Below are positions 51,434 through 60,013 of a stretch of 64,000 bases of DNA, one piece after another (the first letter of the stretch is position 1; every line of letters starts with the position of its first letter). The stretch lies in NCBI RefSeq assembly GCF_041902845.1, contig NZ_CP159486.1, positions 372,001 to 436,000 of the forward strand, given 5' to 3'. The notes below the pieces were generated by a model, which made no database searches, was not told the DNA's origin, and saw nothing but the letters and a program-made list of their open reading frames with translations. Position numbers and translations under genes: made by a program. Source of the stretch: Limibacterium fermenti. GTDB lineage: Bacteria > Bacteroidota > Bacteroidia > Bacteroidales > Dysgonomonadaceae.

Positions 51434-51631
51434 ATGATTGAATTTCTGAAAGAAAATTATGCTTGGGCTGTTCCAATAATTGTAGCACTCCTAGGAGTAA
51501 TAACAGGCGTATTCAAGTTGTTTAGTAAAAGTGGAAAATCTCGTAAGCAAAAGTTTGGCGATATTAAAAATAGTAATATCATTAACATTAATGGAGATTT
51601 CAATAATAAAAGGAATATATCAAAAAAATAG
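51434..51631 (+). CDS. Small membrane protein with Asn-rich motif
   Basis: 65 residues: a short N-terminus, one membrane helix (about 10-30, WAVPIIVALLGVITGVFKLF), a basic linker, and GDIKNSNIININGDFNNK. The NSN-x-I-x-ING element matches the N-terminal motif of the preceding 362-aa protein. With a 2-bp gap, the two are surely co-translated, and the shared motif suggests that this protein anchors its partner at the membrane (inference). Confidence 0.7.
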   Translation: MIEFLKENYAWAVPIIVALLGVITGVFKLFSKSGKSRKQKFGDIKNSNIININGDFNNKRNISKK

Positions 51632-51759
51632 TTTATATGAGGTGTCTTTAGGCTGGCAGTACAAGATTCGTATCCCCGAGGTGTATACATGGTTTGAAAA
51701 TACTTTTTGACCCTATGTCGTAAATGAAGACTGTATTTAGGGCTTGCTTATTTGATGAT

Positions 51760-51976
51760 CACTAGTGTCCCATTAAAGTTTGACTATTATTAATTGTGCT
51801 TATTCATCATTAAAAAAAGGTCTCCGATTTTCAGCATATTACAATATTCAGCTCTTTGGTGATTTGAGTTTAAACTGAAGAATCAAATTCAAATCGGTTC
51901 TTTTTAAAATCAGGCATAAGTAATACTATATCAAATATATATAATATAAAATCGATATTTTAATGGGACACCAGTG
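51760..51976. mobile_element. 217-bp MITE with 9-bp target duplication
   Basis: Ends CACTAGTGTCCCATTAAA (51760-51777) and its complement at 51959-51976 with one mismatch. Perfect 9-bp direct repeats TTTGATGAT flank it at 51751-51759 and 51977-51985, the footprint of transposition. The interior is AT-rich and non-coding, so it needs a transposase from elsewhere. The rest of 51632-52178 holds no gene I can recognise. Confidence 0.92.
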
Positions 51977-52178
51977 TTTGATGATATATATGAGAATTCG
52001 AGACAACTGTAAATTTCCGAGTTCAGGGTGTCTTCGAAGCGAAATTAAACGAAAATAACAGGGAAAGCGATTGAAGGAACAAAGATATTCAACTATGCGA
52101 AGAAGCAATTAAATGGAGGTAAATATGTTTATTTTAATGATAGTATATGTTGCTATAAAGTAGCAAAAAACAACTACG

Positions 52179-52790
52179 ATGTATAAAAGATTCTTTAAAA
52201 GGTTCGTTGATTTTATTTTTTCACTTATTGGCTTTATTGTTATCAGTCCGGTATTTGTCATTTTATGGGTTTGGCTGACAATATCCAACAAAGGGGCAGG
52301 AGCTTTCTTTTTCCAACCGCGCCCGGGAAAAAACGGAAAGATATTCAAGGTGATCAAATTCAAAACAATGACTGACAAGCGGGACGCGCAAGGTAATTTA
52401 TTGCCCGACGCACAACGCCTGACTAAGATTGGGAAGTTTGTCCGCTCCACCTCGCTCGATGAGATACCGCAATTAATTAACGTAATAAAAGGCGATATGG
52501 CGTTGATAGGGCCGCGTCCTTTGTTAGTTCAGTACCTGCCACTATACAATAACAGACAACGTAGACGTCATGAGGTTCGTCCGGGCATTACCGGTTGGGC
52601 GCAAGTGAACGGACGTAACGCCATATCGTGGCAGCAGAAATTCGAGTACGATGTGTGGTATGTCGATCATCTTTCTTTGAAAATCGATATTAAAATATTA
52701 CTTTTGACCATTAAAAAAGTATTTGTCCGGGAAGGTATTTCACAAGATGGACAAACTACAATGGAAGAATTTAAAGGAGATATAGAATGA
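52179..52790 (+). CDS. Initiating glycosyl-phosphate transferase (PglC-like)
   Basis: A 203-aa monotopic phosphoglycosyl transferase that loads the first sugar-phosphate onto undecaprenyl phosphate. One N-terminal hydrophobic re-entrant helix (about 12-37), then KVIKFKTM, the catalytic DE pair in STSLDEIPQLINVIKGDMALIGPRP (as SLDEIPQL and GDMALIGPRP) and RPGITGWAQV. Short PglC size (about 200) suggests a bacillosamine-type or other diNAc sugar. Its stop overlaps the acetyltransferase start by 4 bp. A broken duplicate lies at 49571. Confidence 0.94.
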   Translation: MYKRFFKRFVDFIFSLIGFIVISPVFVILWVWLTISNKGAGAFFFQPRPGKNGKIFKVIKFKTMTDKRDAQGNLLPDAQRLTKIGKFVRSTSLDEIPQLINVIKGDMALIGPRPLLVQYLPLYNNRQRRRHEVRPGITGWAQVNGRNAISWQQKFEYDVWYVDHLSLKIDIKILLLTIKKVFVREGISQDGQTTMEEFKGDIE

Positions 52791-53428
52791 AACAAATTGC
52801 TATAATTGGAGCAGGAGGATTTGGACAGGAAGTCTATTGTATCTGGAGGGATGTTCTTCAATCACAAGGGGTGGATTATAAATTCATTGGCTTTTTTGAT
52901 GATGACCCAACAATAAAAGAAAATATATATGCTAAAGTTATGGGTAATGTTGAAGATTTGAATAACTTAAAATATCCCACAGAAGTTGGTATAGCCGTGG
53001 GTAATGTCCTTCATATTAAAGATATTAGGAAGAGAATATCAAACGAAAAAGTTTCTTTTCCTAATATAATTCATCCTTCGGTCGTATTTTTAGACAAAAC
53101 AACTACAGCATTAGGCATTGGTAATATTTTTTCTGTTGGAGTTATTATAAGTTGTAACGTGAATGTGGGTAGTTTTAATATTTTCAACACTCGCTCTACA
53201 TTAGGGCATGATGACAAGGTGGGCGACTTTAATGTATTTAGCCCCAACGTGCAAATATCAGGAAATGTAACTATTGAGAATCAAAACTTTTTTGGATTCA
53301 ATTCCGGGGTAATACAAGGGAAGAAAATAGGGAACTTAAATACTTTAGGTGCTGGGGCAATACTCTTGAGAACAATAAAGGATAGCGGAACATTTATTGG
53401 TGTTCCTGCTAAAAAATTTAACATGTAA
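52787..53428 (+). CDS. PglD-like acyltransferase (left-handed beta-helix)
   Basis: A 213-aa sugar N- or O-acyltransferase. The N-terminal Rossmann-like part IIGAGGFGQEVY is that of PglD/NeuD proteins; the C-terminal half is hexapeptide repeats (VGSFNIFNTRSTLGHDD, with a likely catalytic His in GHDD). PglD acetylates the 4-amino group of UDP-4-amino-sugars, the step after a DegT aminotransferase such as the one at 63046. Because an ACP module follows directly, it could instead use an acyl-ACP donor (inference). Confidence 0.86.
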   Translation: MKQIAIIGAGGFGQEVYCIWRDVLQSQGVDYKFIGFFDDDPTIKENIYAKVMGNVEDLNNLKYPTEVGIAVGNVLHIKDIRKRISNEKVSFPNIIHPSVVFLDKTTTALGIGNIFSVGVIISCNVNVGSFNIFNTRSTLGHDDKVGDFNVFSPNVQISGNVTIENQNFFGFNSGVIQGKKIGNLNTLGAGAILLRTIKDSGTFIGVPAKKFNM

Positions 53429-53442
53429 TTAACTAATAGAAT

Positions 53443-53673
53443 ATGGAAGTAAAAGATTTTATTGAAAATTTTGCTCTAATCTTTGATGAAACAGATCCCG
53501 CGGAACTAACGACGGATACAGTTTTTAGAGATCTTGATGAGTGGAGTTCGCTAACTGCTTTAGGACTTATTGCTGTAATAGAAGAAGAATACGAAGTAGA
53601 ATTAAATAGTAAAGATCTGGAAAATTCAATTACAGTAGGAGATATATATGATATTGTAAAAACTAAAAAATAG
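53443..53673 (+). CDS. Acyl carrier protein
   Basis: A 76-aa acidic ACP. The phosphopantetheine Ser is S36 in DEWSSLTAL, followed by helix III-like GLIAVIEEEYEVEL. Two bp before the KASIII-like gene. Distinct from the housekeeping ACP (which has DSL in LGADSLD). Confidence 0.9.
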   Translation: MEVKDFIENFALIFDETDPAELTTDTVFRDLDEWSSLTALGLIAVIEEEYEVELNSKDLENSITVGDIYDIVKTKK

Positions 53674-53674
53674 A

Positions 53675-54727
53675 ATGGCATTTATACATATTCCTAATGT
53701 TCATATTAAGGGGATAGCGGCATGTGCGCCTAAAAAGGTTGTAAGGAATGAAGATTTGACTACATTCTTCCGAGAAGAAGAATTAAAGAAAGTTATTAAT
53801 TCTGTAGGGATTGTCGAAAGGCGAATTGTAGATAAAAATATCTGTGCATCGGATTTATGTTTTTCCGCTGCTGAAAAACTTCTGAATGAACTAAGTATAG
53901 ATCGAGAAACAATTGATGTGCTGATATTTATGTCTCAAACGGGAGACTTTAGAATTCCAGCAACTGCTCCGATATTACAGCATAGATTAAAATTAAGCAA
54001 GAATACAATTTGTTTTGATATTTCATTGGCCTGTAGTGGGTATCTCTACGCCCTTACAACAGCGTTTACATATCTGAATTTGCCAAATATAAGGAATGTT
54101 TTATTGCTGGATGGAGAAACTTTTTCAAAAATAGTTAATCCGAAAGATAAAACGAATGCTTTATTATATGGGGATGCCGGTACGGCTACTTTATTGGAGA
54201 AAAATGCTAATAGTGAATTTTTCTCTATACTTAATACTGATGGAGAAGGTTGGCAAGCTGTTAACATCCATGGCGGTGGATGCCGTCATCCATATGATTC
54301 AAAGAGTCTTGAAGAAAGAGAACGTGCGGATGGCAGTATCGGGAATGATTTGGAAGTATATATGAATGGAATTGACGTCTTCAATTTTACATTAAAAGTT
54401 GTTCCAAAAGGTATTAAGGAAATCTTATCTCAAACAAATACCAATATATCAGATTATGGGAGTATCGTTTTTCATCAGGCAAACAAGTTTATGATTGATT
54501 TTTTTGTGAAAAAATTAAAATGTTCTGACATGTATATTCCTATTAGTCTCGATAAATTTGGAAATACTAGTTCCGCTACTGTTCCTCTAACAATCGTCAG
54601 CGAATTAAGAAATTGGGAGGCAAGCAATAAAAAAATTATTGCGAGTGGATTTGGAGCAGGATTGTCTTGGGGAACTGCCATTTTTGATTTAAAGGATACT
54701 CATATTTCTGAGTTAATAGAATTATAA
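53675..54727 (+). CDS. 3-oxoacyl-ACP synthase III-like condensing enzyme
   Basis: A 350-aa thiolase-fold enzyme. The triad is intact: C120 in DISLACSGYLYAL, H267 in VFHQANKFM and N297 in FGNTSSATV. It could condense an acyl-CoA with malonyl-ACP or transfer an acyl group. Between two ACP genes, a HAD/FkbH and an SDR, it forms a short acyl-assembly line in a capsule locus. Confidence 0.9.
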   Translation: MAFIHIPNVHIKGIAACAPKKVVRNEDLTTFFREEELKKVINSVGIVERRIVDKNICASDLCFSAAEKLLNELSIDRETIDVLIFMSQTGDFRIPATAPILQHRLKLSKNTICFDISLACSGYLYALTTAFTYLNLPNIRNVLLLDGETFSKIVNPKDKTNALLYGDAGTATLLEKNANSEFFSILNTDGEGWQAVNIHGGGCRHPYDSKSLEERERADGSIGNDLEVYMNGIDVFNFTLKVVPKGIKEILSQTNTNISDYGSIVFHQANKFMIDFFVKKLKCSDMYIPISLDKFGNTSSATVPLTIVSELRNWEASNKKIIASGFGAGLSWGTAIFDLKDTHISELIEL

Positions 54728-54728
54728 A

Positions 54729-55121
54729 ATGAAAACTCATCATTATGGGTTAGCTACCCAATCACTCGAAAAGAGTCTTCTTGAATTCAAAAAATTAGGC
54801 TATGAGAAGATTGGAGATGTTATTTTTGATCCTTTGCAAGGTGTAAATTTACTTTTTATAAAAAATGAGAATGACCATCTTATTGAATTTGTTCAACCTG
54901 TGAATGACAAAAATCCAGTATCTCAAATTATTAAAAAAAATGGGACTTCTTTATATCATATCTGCTATGAGATAGATAATTTTGAGGAGAAGATTCGAGA
55001 ATTAAAAAAACAGAGATTTATTCAGGTAATTCAGCCTATTCCTGCAATAGCTTTTGATAATAGGAAAATTTGTTTTTTATATAATTCTTCAATTGGATTA
55101 ATTGAATTATTGGAAAAATAA
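54729..55121 (+). CDS. VOC-superfamily protein
   Basis: A 130-aa glyoxalase/methylmalonyl-CoA epimerase-like fold: HHYGLATQSLEKSLLEFKKLGY at the start (metal-binding His), and LLFIKNENDHLIEFVQP (metal-binding Glu near residue 56), then a second half with YHICYEID. Could epimerise an alpha-branched acyl-ACP or act as a dehydratase-like partner; the exact reaction is unknown. Its stop shares one base with the FkbH start. Confidence 0.75.
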   Translation: MKTHHYGLATQSLEKSLLEFKKLGYEKIGDVIFDPLQGVNLLFIKNENDHLIEFVQPVNDKNPVSQIIKKNGTSLYHICYEIDNFEEKIRELKKQRFIQVIQPIPAIAFDNRKICFLYNSSIGLIELLEK

Positions 55122-56704
55122 TGAATAATTATATTTACAGAAATTATACGGTAGAGTATCTGTTCAGCACAACTACTTATTTTAGTGGTTATGGTGAATT
55201 AAGTTTGCCGCCCAAAGATTTTGATAATATTATCCTGTTTTATCAATTAGGCCCTCATAAAACACCTGAACAACAACTTAAAGAGATAGACGAAATTCGA
55301 TCTAAAATCGAACTGCTTACTAATCAAATTAAAGATCGTAGAATAATAATAATAACTCTTTATCAAGAACTCAATCATGACTGGGAATTGAAAAATAGAG
55401 AACTTTCTACGGCTATCAATTATTTTAACTACAGATTTCTTAAATCTTTAGTAACTGAGAATCCTCATATTAAAGTGATCGATATTAACCAGTTTCTTCA
55501 ATGTCAACTTATTGAAAAGATTGATTGGAGATTCTTTTTCACATCTCAAATGATTATTAATCCCAAGTTGGCGAAATCTTTTAAAGAGTGGTTCTATAAT
55601 CAACTTAATTTCATAACTCTTAAACGCAAAAAATGTATTGTTTTAGATTGTGACAATACACTATGGGGTGGAATTTTAGGTGAAGAAGGCATCTATGGAG
55701 TTAAACTTGGGCAAGACTATCCCGGAAACGCATATAAAAGTTTTCAAGAATTGTTATTTGCATTATCCCAAAAAGGAGTGATCCTTGCTGTTTGTAGTAA
55801 AAATAATTTAGAAGATGTACAGGATTTATGGAAACATAATCCGAATAATTTGATAAACGATGCTGTTCTCTCCGCTTATCGTATTAATTGGGAAAATAAG
55901 GCCGAGAACATTAGAGCTATTGCCGAAGAATTAAATATAGGACTAGATAGTTTGGTCTTTGTTGATGATAGTCCGGTGGAACGAGGAATTGTAAGGAAGT
56001 TCTTACCCGATGTTGTTACTCCTGATTTTCCACTAAAGCCTTATGGTTTAGTTGATTTCTTTTGGAATATTTATAACGAATATTTTGCTACATTTGAATT
56101 ATCTGCAGAGGACTTAAAGAAAACGGAACAATATAAAGAAATTCTCTTAAGAAAAGAAAGTCAAAAGAAATTTGAGAATCTGGATGATTACTTCGTTAGT
56201 TTAGATATGATAGTGGATATCATTCCCATTTCCGAAAGCAATATAACACGTATTGCTCAGATGACTCAAAAAACGAATCAATTTAATTTACGTACACAAC
56301 GCTATACTGAGGAAGATTTAAGAAAAAAGGTTCTTTTGGGTAGTCATATCTTTTGTGCAAATGTAAAAGATAAATTTGGTGATAATGGTATTACTATTGC
56401 TGCTATTATAGATGAAAATGAACATGATTTATTTTTAGATTCTTATTTACTTAGTTGTAGAATTCTTGGAAGAGGAATTGAAAAAGTAACTATACTATCT
56501 ATTATAAATGATTTAATTAATAAAACTGGGAAGAATATTCGAGCAGAGTATATTCCTACAAAAAAGAATAAAATGACTCAAGACTTTCTTGAAGAAATTG
56601 GTTTTATTTTACAGGAAGAAGATGCGGAAGGTGTGAAAAAATATATTTTTGATCAATCAAAAGAAATAGATATAAAATCATATTACACAATTAGAAGACG
56701 ATAG
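55121..56704 (+). CDS. FkbH-like HAD-IIIC protein with GNAT-like tail
   Basis: A 527-aa enzyme. HAD motif I VLDCDNTLWGGILGE has D176 and D178; motif II lies at VCSKNN and the acidic motif IV FVDDSPVERG near 285. The N-terminus (about 1-160) is a degraded SGNH-like domain and the C-terminus (from about 380, RIAQMTQKTNQFNLRT) the usual FkbH GNAT-like domain. FkbH proteins load glyceryl or hydroxyacyl groups onto carrier proteins, so this is the likely source of the unusual acyl starter. Confidence 0.86.
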   Translation: MNNYIYRNYTVEYLFSTTTYFSGYGELSLPPKDFDNIILFYQLGPHKTPEQQLKEIDEIRSKIELLTNQIKDRRIIIITLYQELNHDWELKNRELSTAINYFNYRFLKSLVTENPHIKVIDINQFLQCQLIEKIDWRFFFTSQMIINPKLAKSFKEWFYNQLNFITLKRKKCIVLDCDNTLWGGILGEEGIYGVKLGQDYPGNAYKSFQELLFALSQKGVILAVCSKNNLEDVQDLWKHNPNNLINDAVLSAYRINWENKAENIRAIAEELNIGLDSLVFVDDSPVERGIVRKFLPDVVTPDFPLKPYGLVDFFWNIYNEYFATFELSAEDLKKTEQYKEILLRKESQKKFENLDDYFVSLDMIVDIIPISESNITRIAQMTQKTNQFNLRTQRYTEEDLRKKVLLGSHIFCANVKDKFGDNGITIAAIIDENEHDLFLDSYLLSCRILGRGIEKVTILSIINDLINKTGKNIRAEYIPTKKNKMTQDFLEEIGFILQEEDAEGVKKYIFDQSKEIDIKSYYTIRRR

Positions 56705-56708
56705 AATT

Positions 56709-56924
56709 ATGAAAGAACAAATTATAGAAATTATGTCGAGAGTTTTTGAATTGCCTGTCTCGGATTTTCCAGAAGATATTAAACAAAAGAATATTGATAA
56801 TTGGGATTCGCTAAGGCATTTGAATTTAATAATAGAGTTGGAAGAAGCTTTCGATAAGTCATTTGAACCGGAAGAAATTGCAGAGATGACATCATTAGAT
56901 AAAATAATATCTTATATCAAATAA
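56709..56924 (+). CDS. Acyl carrier protein (second)
   Basis: A 71-aa ACP with the phosphopantetheine site S34 in NWDSLRHL. Sits between FkbH and SDR genes with gaps of 4 and 1 bp, so the module is one transcript. Two ACPs in one module suggest separate starter and extender carriers. Confidence 0.9.
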   Translation: MKEQIIEIMSRVFELPVSDFPEDIKQKNIDNWDSLRHLNLIIELEEAFDKSFEPEEIAEMTSLDKIISYIK

Positions 56925-56925
56925 T

Positions 56926-57678
56926 ATGGACTTCTCCAATCATAAAGTATTAATTATTGGAGCTTCTTCCGGTATCGGTAAAGCTACAGCCATTAGTCTT
57001 TCTCAAAAAGGAGCCTCTTTGGTTTTAGTATCAAGAAACGAGGAGAATTTAAAAGAAGTTGTTGCTCAATGTACGGGGCAAGGACATGACTACATTGTGA
57101 TAGACGTCAAAAATGGGAAAGATCTCGAAGAAGCTATTAGCTCTAATGTAAGAAATACAGGTATTCCATTTTCAGGATTTGTTTATTCCGCTGGTCAAGA
57201 AGGAACAATTCCTTTGAAATTTATCAAAGAGGATTTTCTGGAAGATATTTTAAAAACAAATACAGTTCCTGCAGTCCTTGTTTCCAAAGTCTTAATAAAA
57301 AAAGGAAACTTTTCTAAAGAAGGAGGTTCATTCGTATTTATTAGTTCTGTTATGGGAAGGTTAGGGCAACCTGCAAAAGTCGCCTATTGCATGTCGAAAG
57401 GAGGACTGATTGCTGCTTCTAAAGCTTTAGCGCTCGAATTAGCGAGCAAAAAAATCCGAGTAAACTGTATTTCTCCTGGGATGGTATTGACGGAGATGTC
57501 TTCAAAAATTTTAGATTCTGTTGGTGATGAAAATGCAGACAAGATTAGACAGATGCATCCTCTAGGAATTGGAGAAGTGAAGGATGTTGTAAATGGTATT
57601 GAATTTTTGCTTTCTGATAATTCAAAATGGATAACGGGTATAGATTTATTAATTGATGGAGGATATAGCGCCCAATAA
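56926..57678 (+). CDS. SDR oxidoreductase (FabG-like)
   Basis: A 250-aa short-chain dehydrogenase: cofactor motif GASSGIGKAT (12-21), NAG-like YSAG, and catalytic S141-Y154-K158 in ISSVMGRLG and VAYCMSKGG. It probably reduces the 3-oxoacyl-ACP made by the KASIII-like enzyme, giving a 3-hydroxyacyl group. Last gene of the acyl module. Confidence 0.9.
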   Translation: MDFSNHKVLIIGASSGIGKATAISLSQKGASLVLVSRNEENLKEVVAQCTGQGHDYIVIDVKNGKDLEEAISSNVRNTGIPFSGFVYSAGQEGTIPLKFIKEDFLEDILKTNTVPAVLVSKVLIKKGNFSKEGGSFVFISSVMGRLGQPAKVAYCMSKGGLIAASKALALELASKKIRVNCISPGMVLTEMSSKILDSVGDENADKIRQMHPLGIGEVKDVVNGIEFLLSDNSKWITGIDLLIDGGYSAQ

Positions 57679-57769
57679 GTGGAAGGAGAAACGTATTTTA
57701 TCTATAATAGCTATAAATCCCTGAAAAATTTCACAAGATAGAGGATGTAAAATGCCGTAGTCTGTATAA

Positions 57770-58102
57770 TAAAAATATTTTAACTGGTCACAAGAGCATG
57801 AACGAAGGTTTTTCGGAATAAATATACCGGAATATCTATCAATACAAGGATGTATTGAGTTTATATGCTTAGGCCGGCGTTTCAGTAATGAAGATTTTCG
57901 GCGGTTAGCCGATTTAATCATAACTCCCGGCGGTGAATCGTATCACCAATTGACGCCTCATGATTTTACGAAGCAAGTAAATTCCAATGGTGCTACTTTA
58001 CCCTTGGATATTGCTTTTATGGTAATTAAGGAAGTGCAAAAATCAAAGGAAGATTCACAAAGTTATCTTGAATTTATAGCAGCAAATGGGTATGGAAATT
58101 AA
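57770..58102 (+). pseudogene. C-terminal remnant of a lost gene (DUF2971-like?)
   Basis: About 110 open codons without any start, preceded by stops in the same frame. Reads WSQEHERRFFGINIPEYL, then IEFICLGRRFSNEDFRRLADLI and a terminal FIAANGYGN. The W-x-x-E-x-E-R and I-x-I-x-LG pattern faintly resembles the end of DUF2971 proteins. Rest of 57679-58131 shows nothing else. Confidence 0.5.
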
Positions 58103-58131
58103 GAAGTAGTCAACCGTTTTACAAATGCTAT

Positions 58132-58162
58132 TTTGTTTCAATGACTATTTTGTGTATTTTTG
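58132..58162 (+). promoter_or_regulatory. Consensus Bacteroidales promoter of the sce7726 operon
   Basis: TTTG at 58132-58135, exactly 19 nt, TATTTTTG at 58155-58162, about 32 bp before the ATG at 58195. Identical geometry to the promoter at 5394. The operon thus carries its own promoter inside the capsule locus. Confidence 0.82.
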
Positions 58163-58194
58163 TCAGACACTGCTTGACATGGAATTGAAAGAAA

Positions 58195-59058
58195 ATGAAA
58201 ATAAGACTATCATATTCTATTGACCAATTAAGAGATTATTCAACCCTTTTTTTGCGAAATGAGGTATGTAAATGGTTGAATAATGACTTTAGTTCCATAA
58301 ATCAAAAAGTCCAAACCTATGATCTGGTATTTGCGCATAAAGACATTAGTTATTTACAATACATTCGGCATATTTATAAGGTTTTGGCAAAAAATTATCC
58401 CAATGAATACATTTATAAGAATGAGTTACTTAATAAATGGTTGAAAAAAGAGTTTGCCAACAAAGATTCCGTCATCTTTAATGAATTCAGAATTGGAAAA
58501 GCAATCGCTGATTTGGCGATATTCAACGGGACGTCTAAAGTATTTGAAATAAAAACGATCTTAGATAAGGAATACCGTTTATCGAACCAATTGGAAGAAT
58601 ACAAAAGGATTTTCAATGAGATTTACTTGGTGGTACCGGAATTGCATTTGGATAAGTACATGGCTTATGATAGTAGTATTGGAGTAATTTCGTATGATTC
58701 AACGGAGGGAGTTTTCCGGTTAATACGGAAAGCGGTTAGCAATAAAAGGCCCGATTTTTCAACGGTTATGGAGATATTGCATACGCGGGAATACAAGAAT
58801 ATTGTAGAGACCTACTATGGTATGCTTCCTGAAATGAACGATTTTAATCAATTTCAAATATGCAAAGAGCTTATTCGTAAGATTCCGTCTGATGAAATGA
58901 ATGGATTGTTCATTCATGCGATGAAAAAACGTAATATCAATAATCAGTTTTTTAATAAAATAAATAGTGAATTAAATCAAGTTTGTTTATCTTTGAATCT
59001 GAATAAAACACAAAAAGAAAATTTATTGAATATATTGAAAACCAAAATATCTATATAG
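58195..59058 (+). CDS. sce7726 family protein (PD-(D/E)XK-like)
   Basis: A 287-aa cytoplasmic protein. Its middle shows a restriction-endonuclease-like core: E97 in FNEFRIGKAIADLAIF, D106, then E118 and K120 in KVFEIKTILD, with LSNQLEEYKRIF as the following helix. This is the pattern of sce7726 family proteins, which are found upstream of sce7725 proteins. Function is not established; the nuclease signature and mobile context suggest defence. 1 bp before the sce7725 gene. Confidence 0.78.
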   Translation: MKIRLSYSIDQLRDYSTLFLRNEVCKWLNNDFSSINQKVQTYDLVFAHKDISYLQYIRHIYKVLAKNYPNEYIYKNELLNKWLKKEFANKDSVIFNEFRIGKAIADLAIFNGTSKVFEIKTILDKEYRLSNQLEEYKRIFNEIYLVVPELHLDKYMAYDSSIGVISYDSTEGVFRLIRKAVSNKRPDFSTVMEILHTREYKNIVETYYGMLPEMNDFNQFQICKELIRKIPSDEMNGLFIHAMKKRNINNQFFNKINSELNQVCLSLNLNKTQKENLLNILKTKISI

Positions 59059-59059
59059 T

Positions 59060-60013
59060 ATGTATTACCCTTATTTAAGAGCTAGGCAGTTTGAACTGAT
59101 TGCCCTAAGAGAATTAGTTCAAGAAGGCGTTATTCAAAATTATGTTACCCCTGTACTTGAACCTGTGAATAGAAGTACTAATAATCTGGATAGAGCTAAT
59201 AAAATATTTTTTGAGAATAACTTCTCGCCCTATTTAATTATGAACTCTTCACAGGGAGACTTTCAAGGTGACGCAAATGTGTTTTTGGATTATATGAATA
59301 GTCTTGAAAATTGCAGTTTTTTGCCTGCCTTTCACTTTACCAATAACAGTGACTATATAAGGGAAAGCATTCACGAATATGATTTGAAGAATTGTATGCT
59401 GATTTGCATGGATGGATTTATCGATGATCCTTCTCTCAGGGAACTGTGTGCCGATGATAATATAGGAGTCATAATGTTGTTGGACCCGGGTAATAACCGT
59501 CGTCTTGATAGTTATTTGAAGGGGTTGGCTAAAACGTATATCCGATTAGATGATGTATTTGAAAAACAAGTGAAAAACGCGGACTATCTGCAAATCCCGG
59601 CACATAAATTAACTGAGGCGCATTTGTTTTATAATACAGATGGGTATAGCGGTTTTTCTGACTTTACAATACTCCCAAAAGAATTCACGAACGGGGGACT
59701 TACTCCACGTGCTGTTGTAATACACTTAACCTATATAAATGAAGAGGAAGAATCCGAGATATGGATAAGACATTTTACTTCTTCTACAGATAGTGATTCT
59801 ATAGCCAATGTCCAACAAAAGTTTGAGGAAGCGGCCTTAAAGGCTTTGAGATTTTGCGATAGTATTCAGCTTAATAATTCTGCAATTTCGGAACTTCGAG
59901 AATATTGCGACGGGAATCATTATCCAGGATTAGGCATGGTGAAAAAAATTTCGATTAAAAATCATCTGATAATTGTAAGTGAGTATTTGAAAGAAAATGA
60001 AGAGAATCTGTAA
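59060..60013 (+). CDS. sce7725 family (beta protein) component
   Basis: A 317-aa protein. The N-terminus MYYPYLRARQFELIALRELV is diagnostic of sce7725/Beta_protein family members; the core looks like a TIM-barrel (segments FLPAFHFTN, NIGVIMLLDPG, AKTYIRLDD) and AVVIHLTY. The family occurs with sce7726 proteins. Its 3' end overlaps the HEPN/RES gene start by 17 bp, so the three genes form one translationally coupled operon. Confidence 0.82.
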   Translation: MYYPYLRARQFELIALRELVQEGVIQNYVTPVLEPVNRSTNNLDRANKIFFENNFSPYLIMNSSQGDFQGDANVFLDYMNSLENCSFLPAFHFTNNSDYIRESIHEYDLKNCMLICMDGFIDDPSLRELCADDNIGVIMLLDPGNNRRLDSYLKGLAKTYIRLDDVFEKQVKNADYLQIPAHKLTEAHLFYNTDGYSGFSDFTILPKEFTNGGLTPRAVVIHLTYINEEEESEIWIRHFTSSTDSDSIANVQQKFEEAALKALRFCDSIQLNNSAISELREYCDGNHYPGLGMVKKISIKNHLIIVSEYLKENEENL

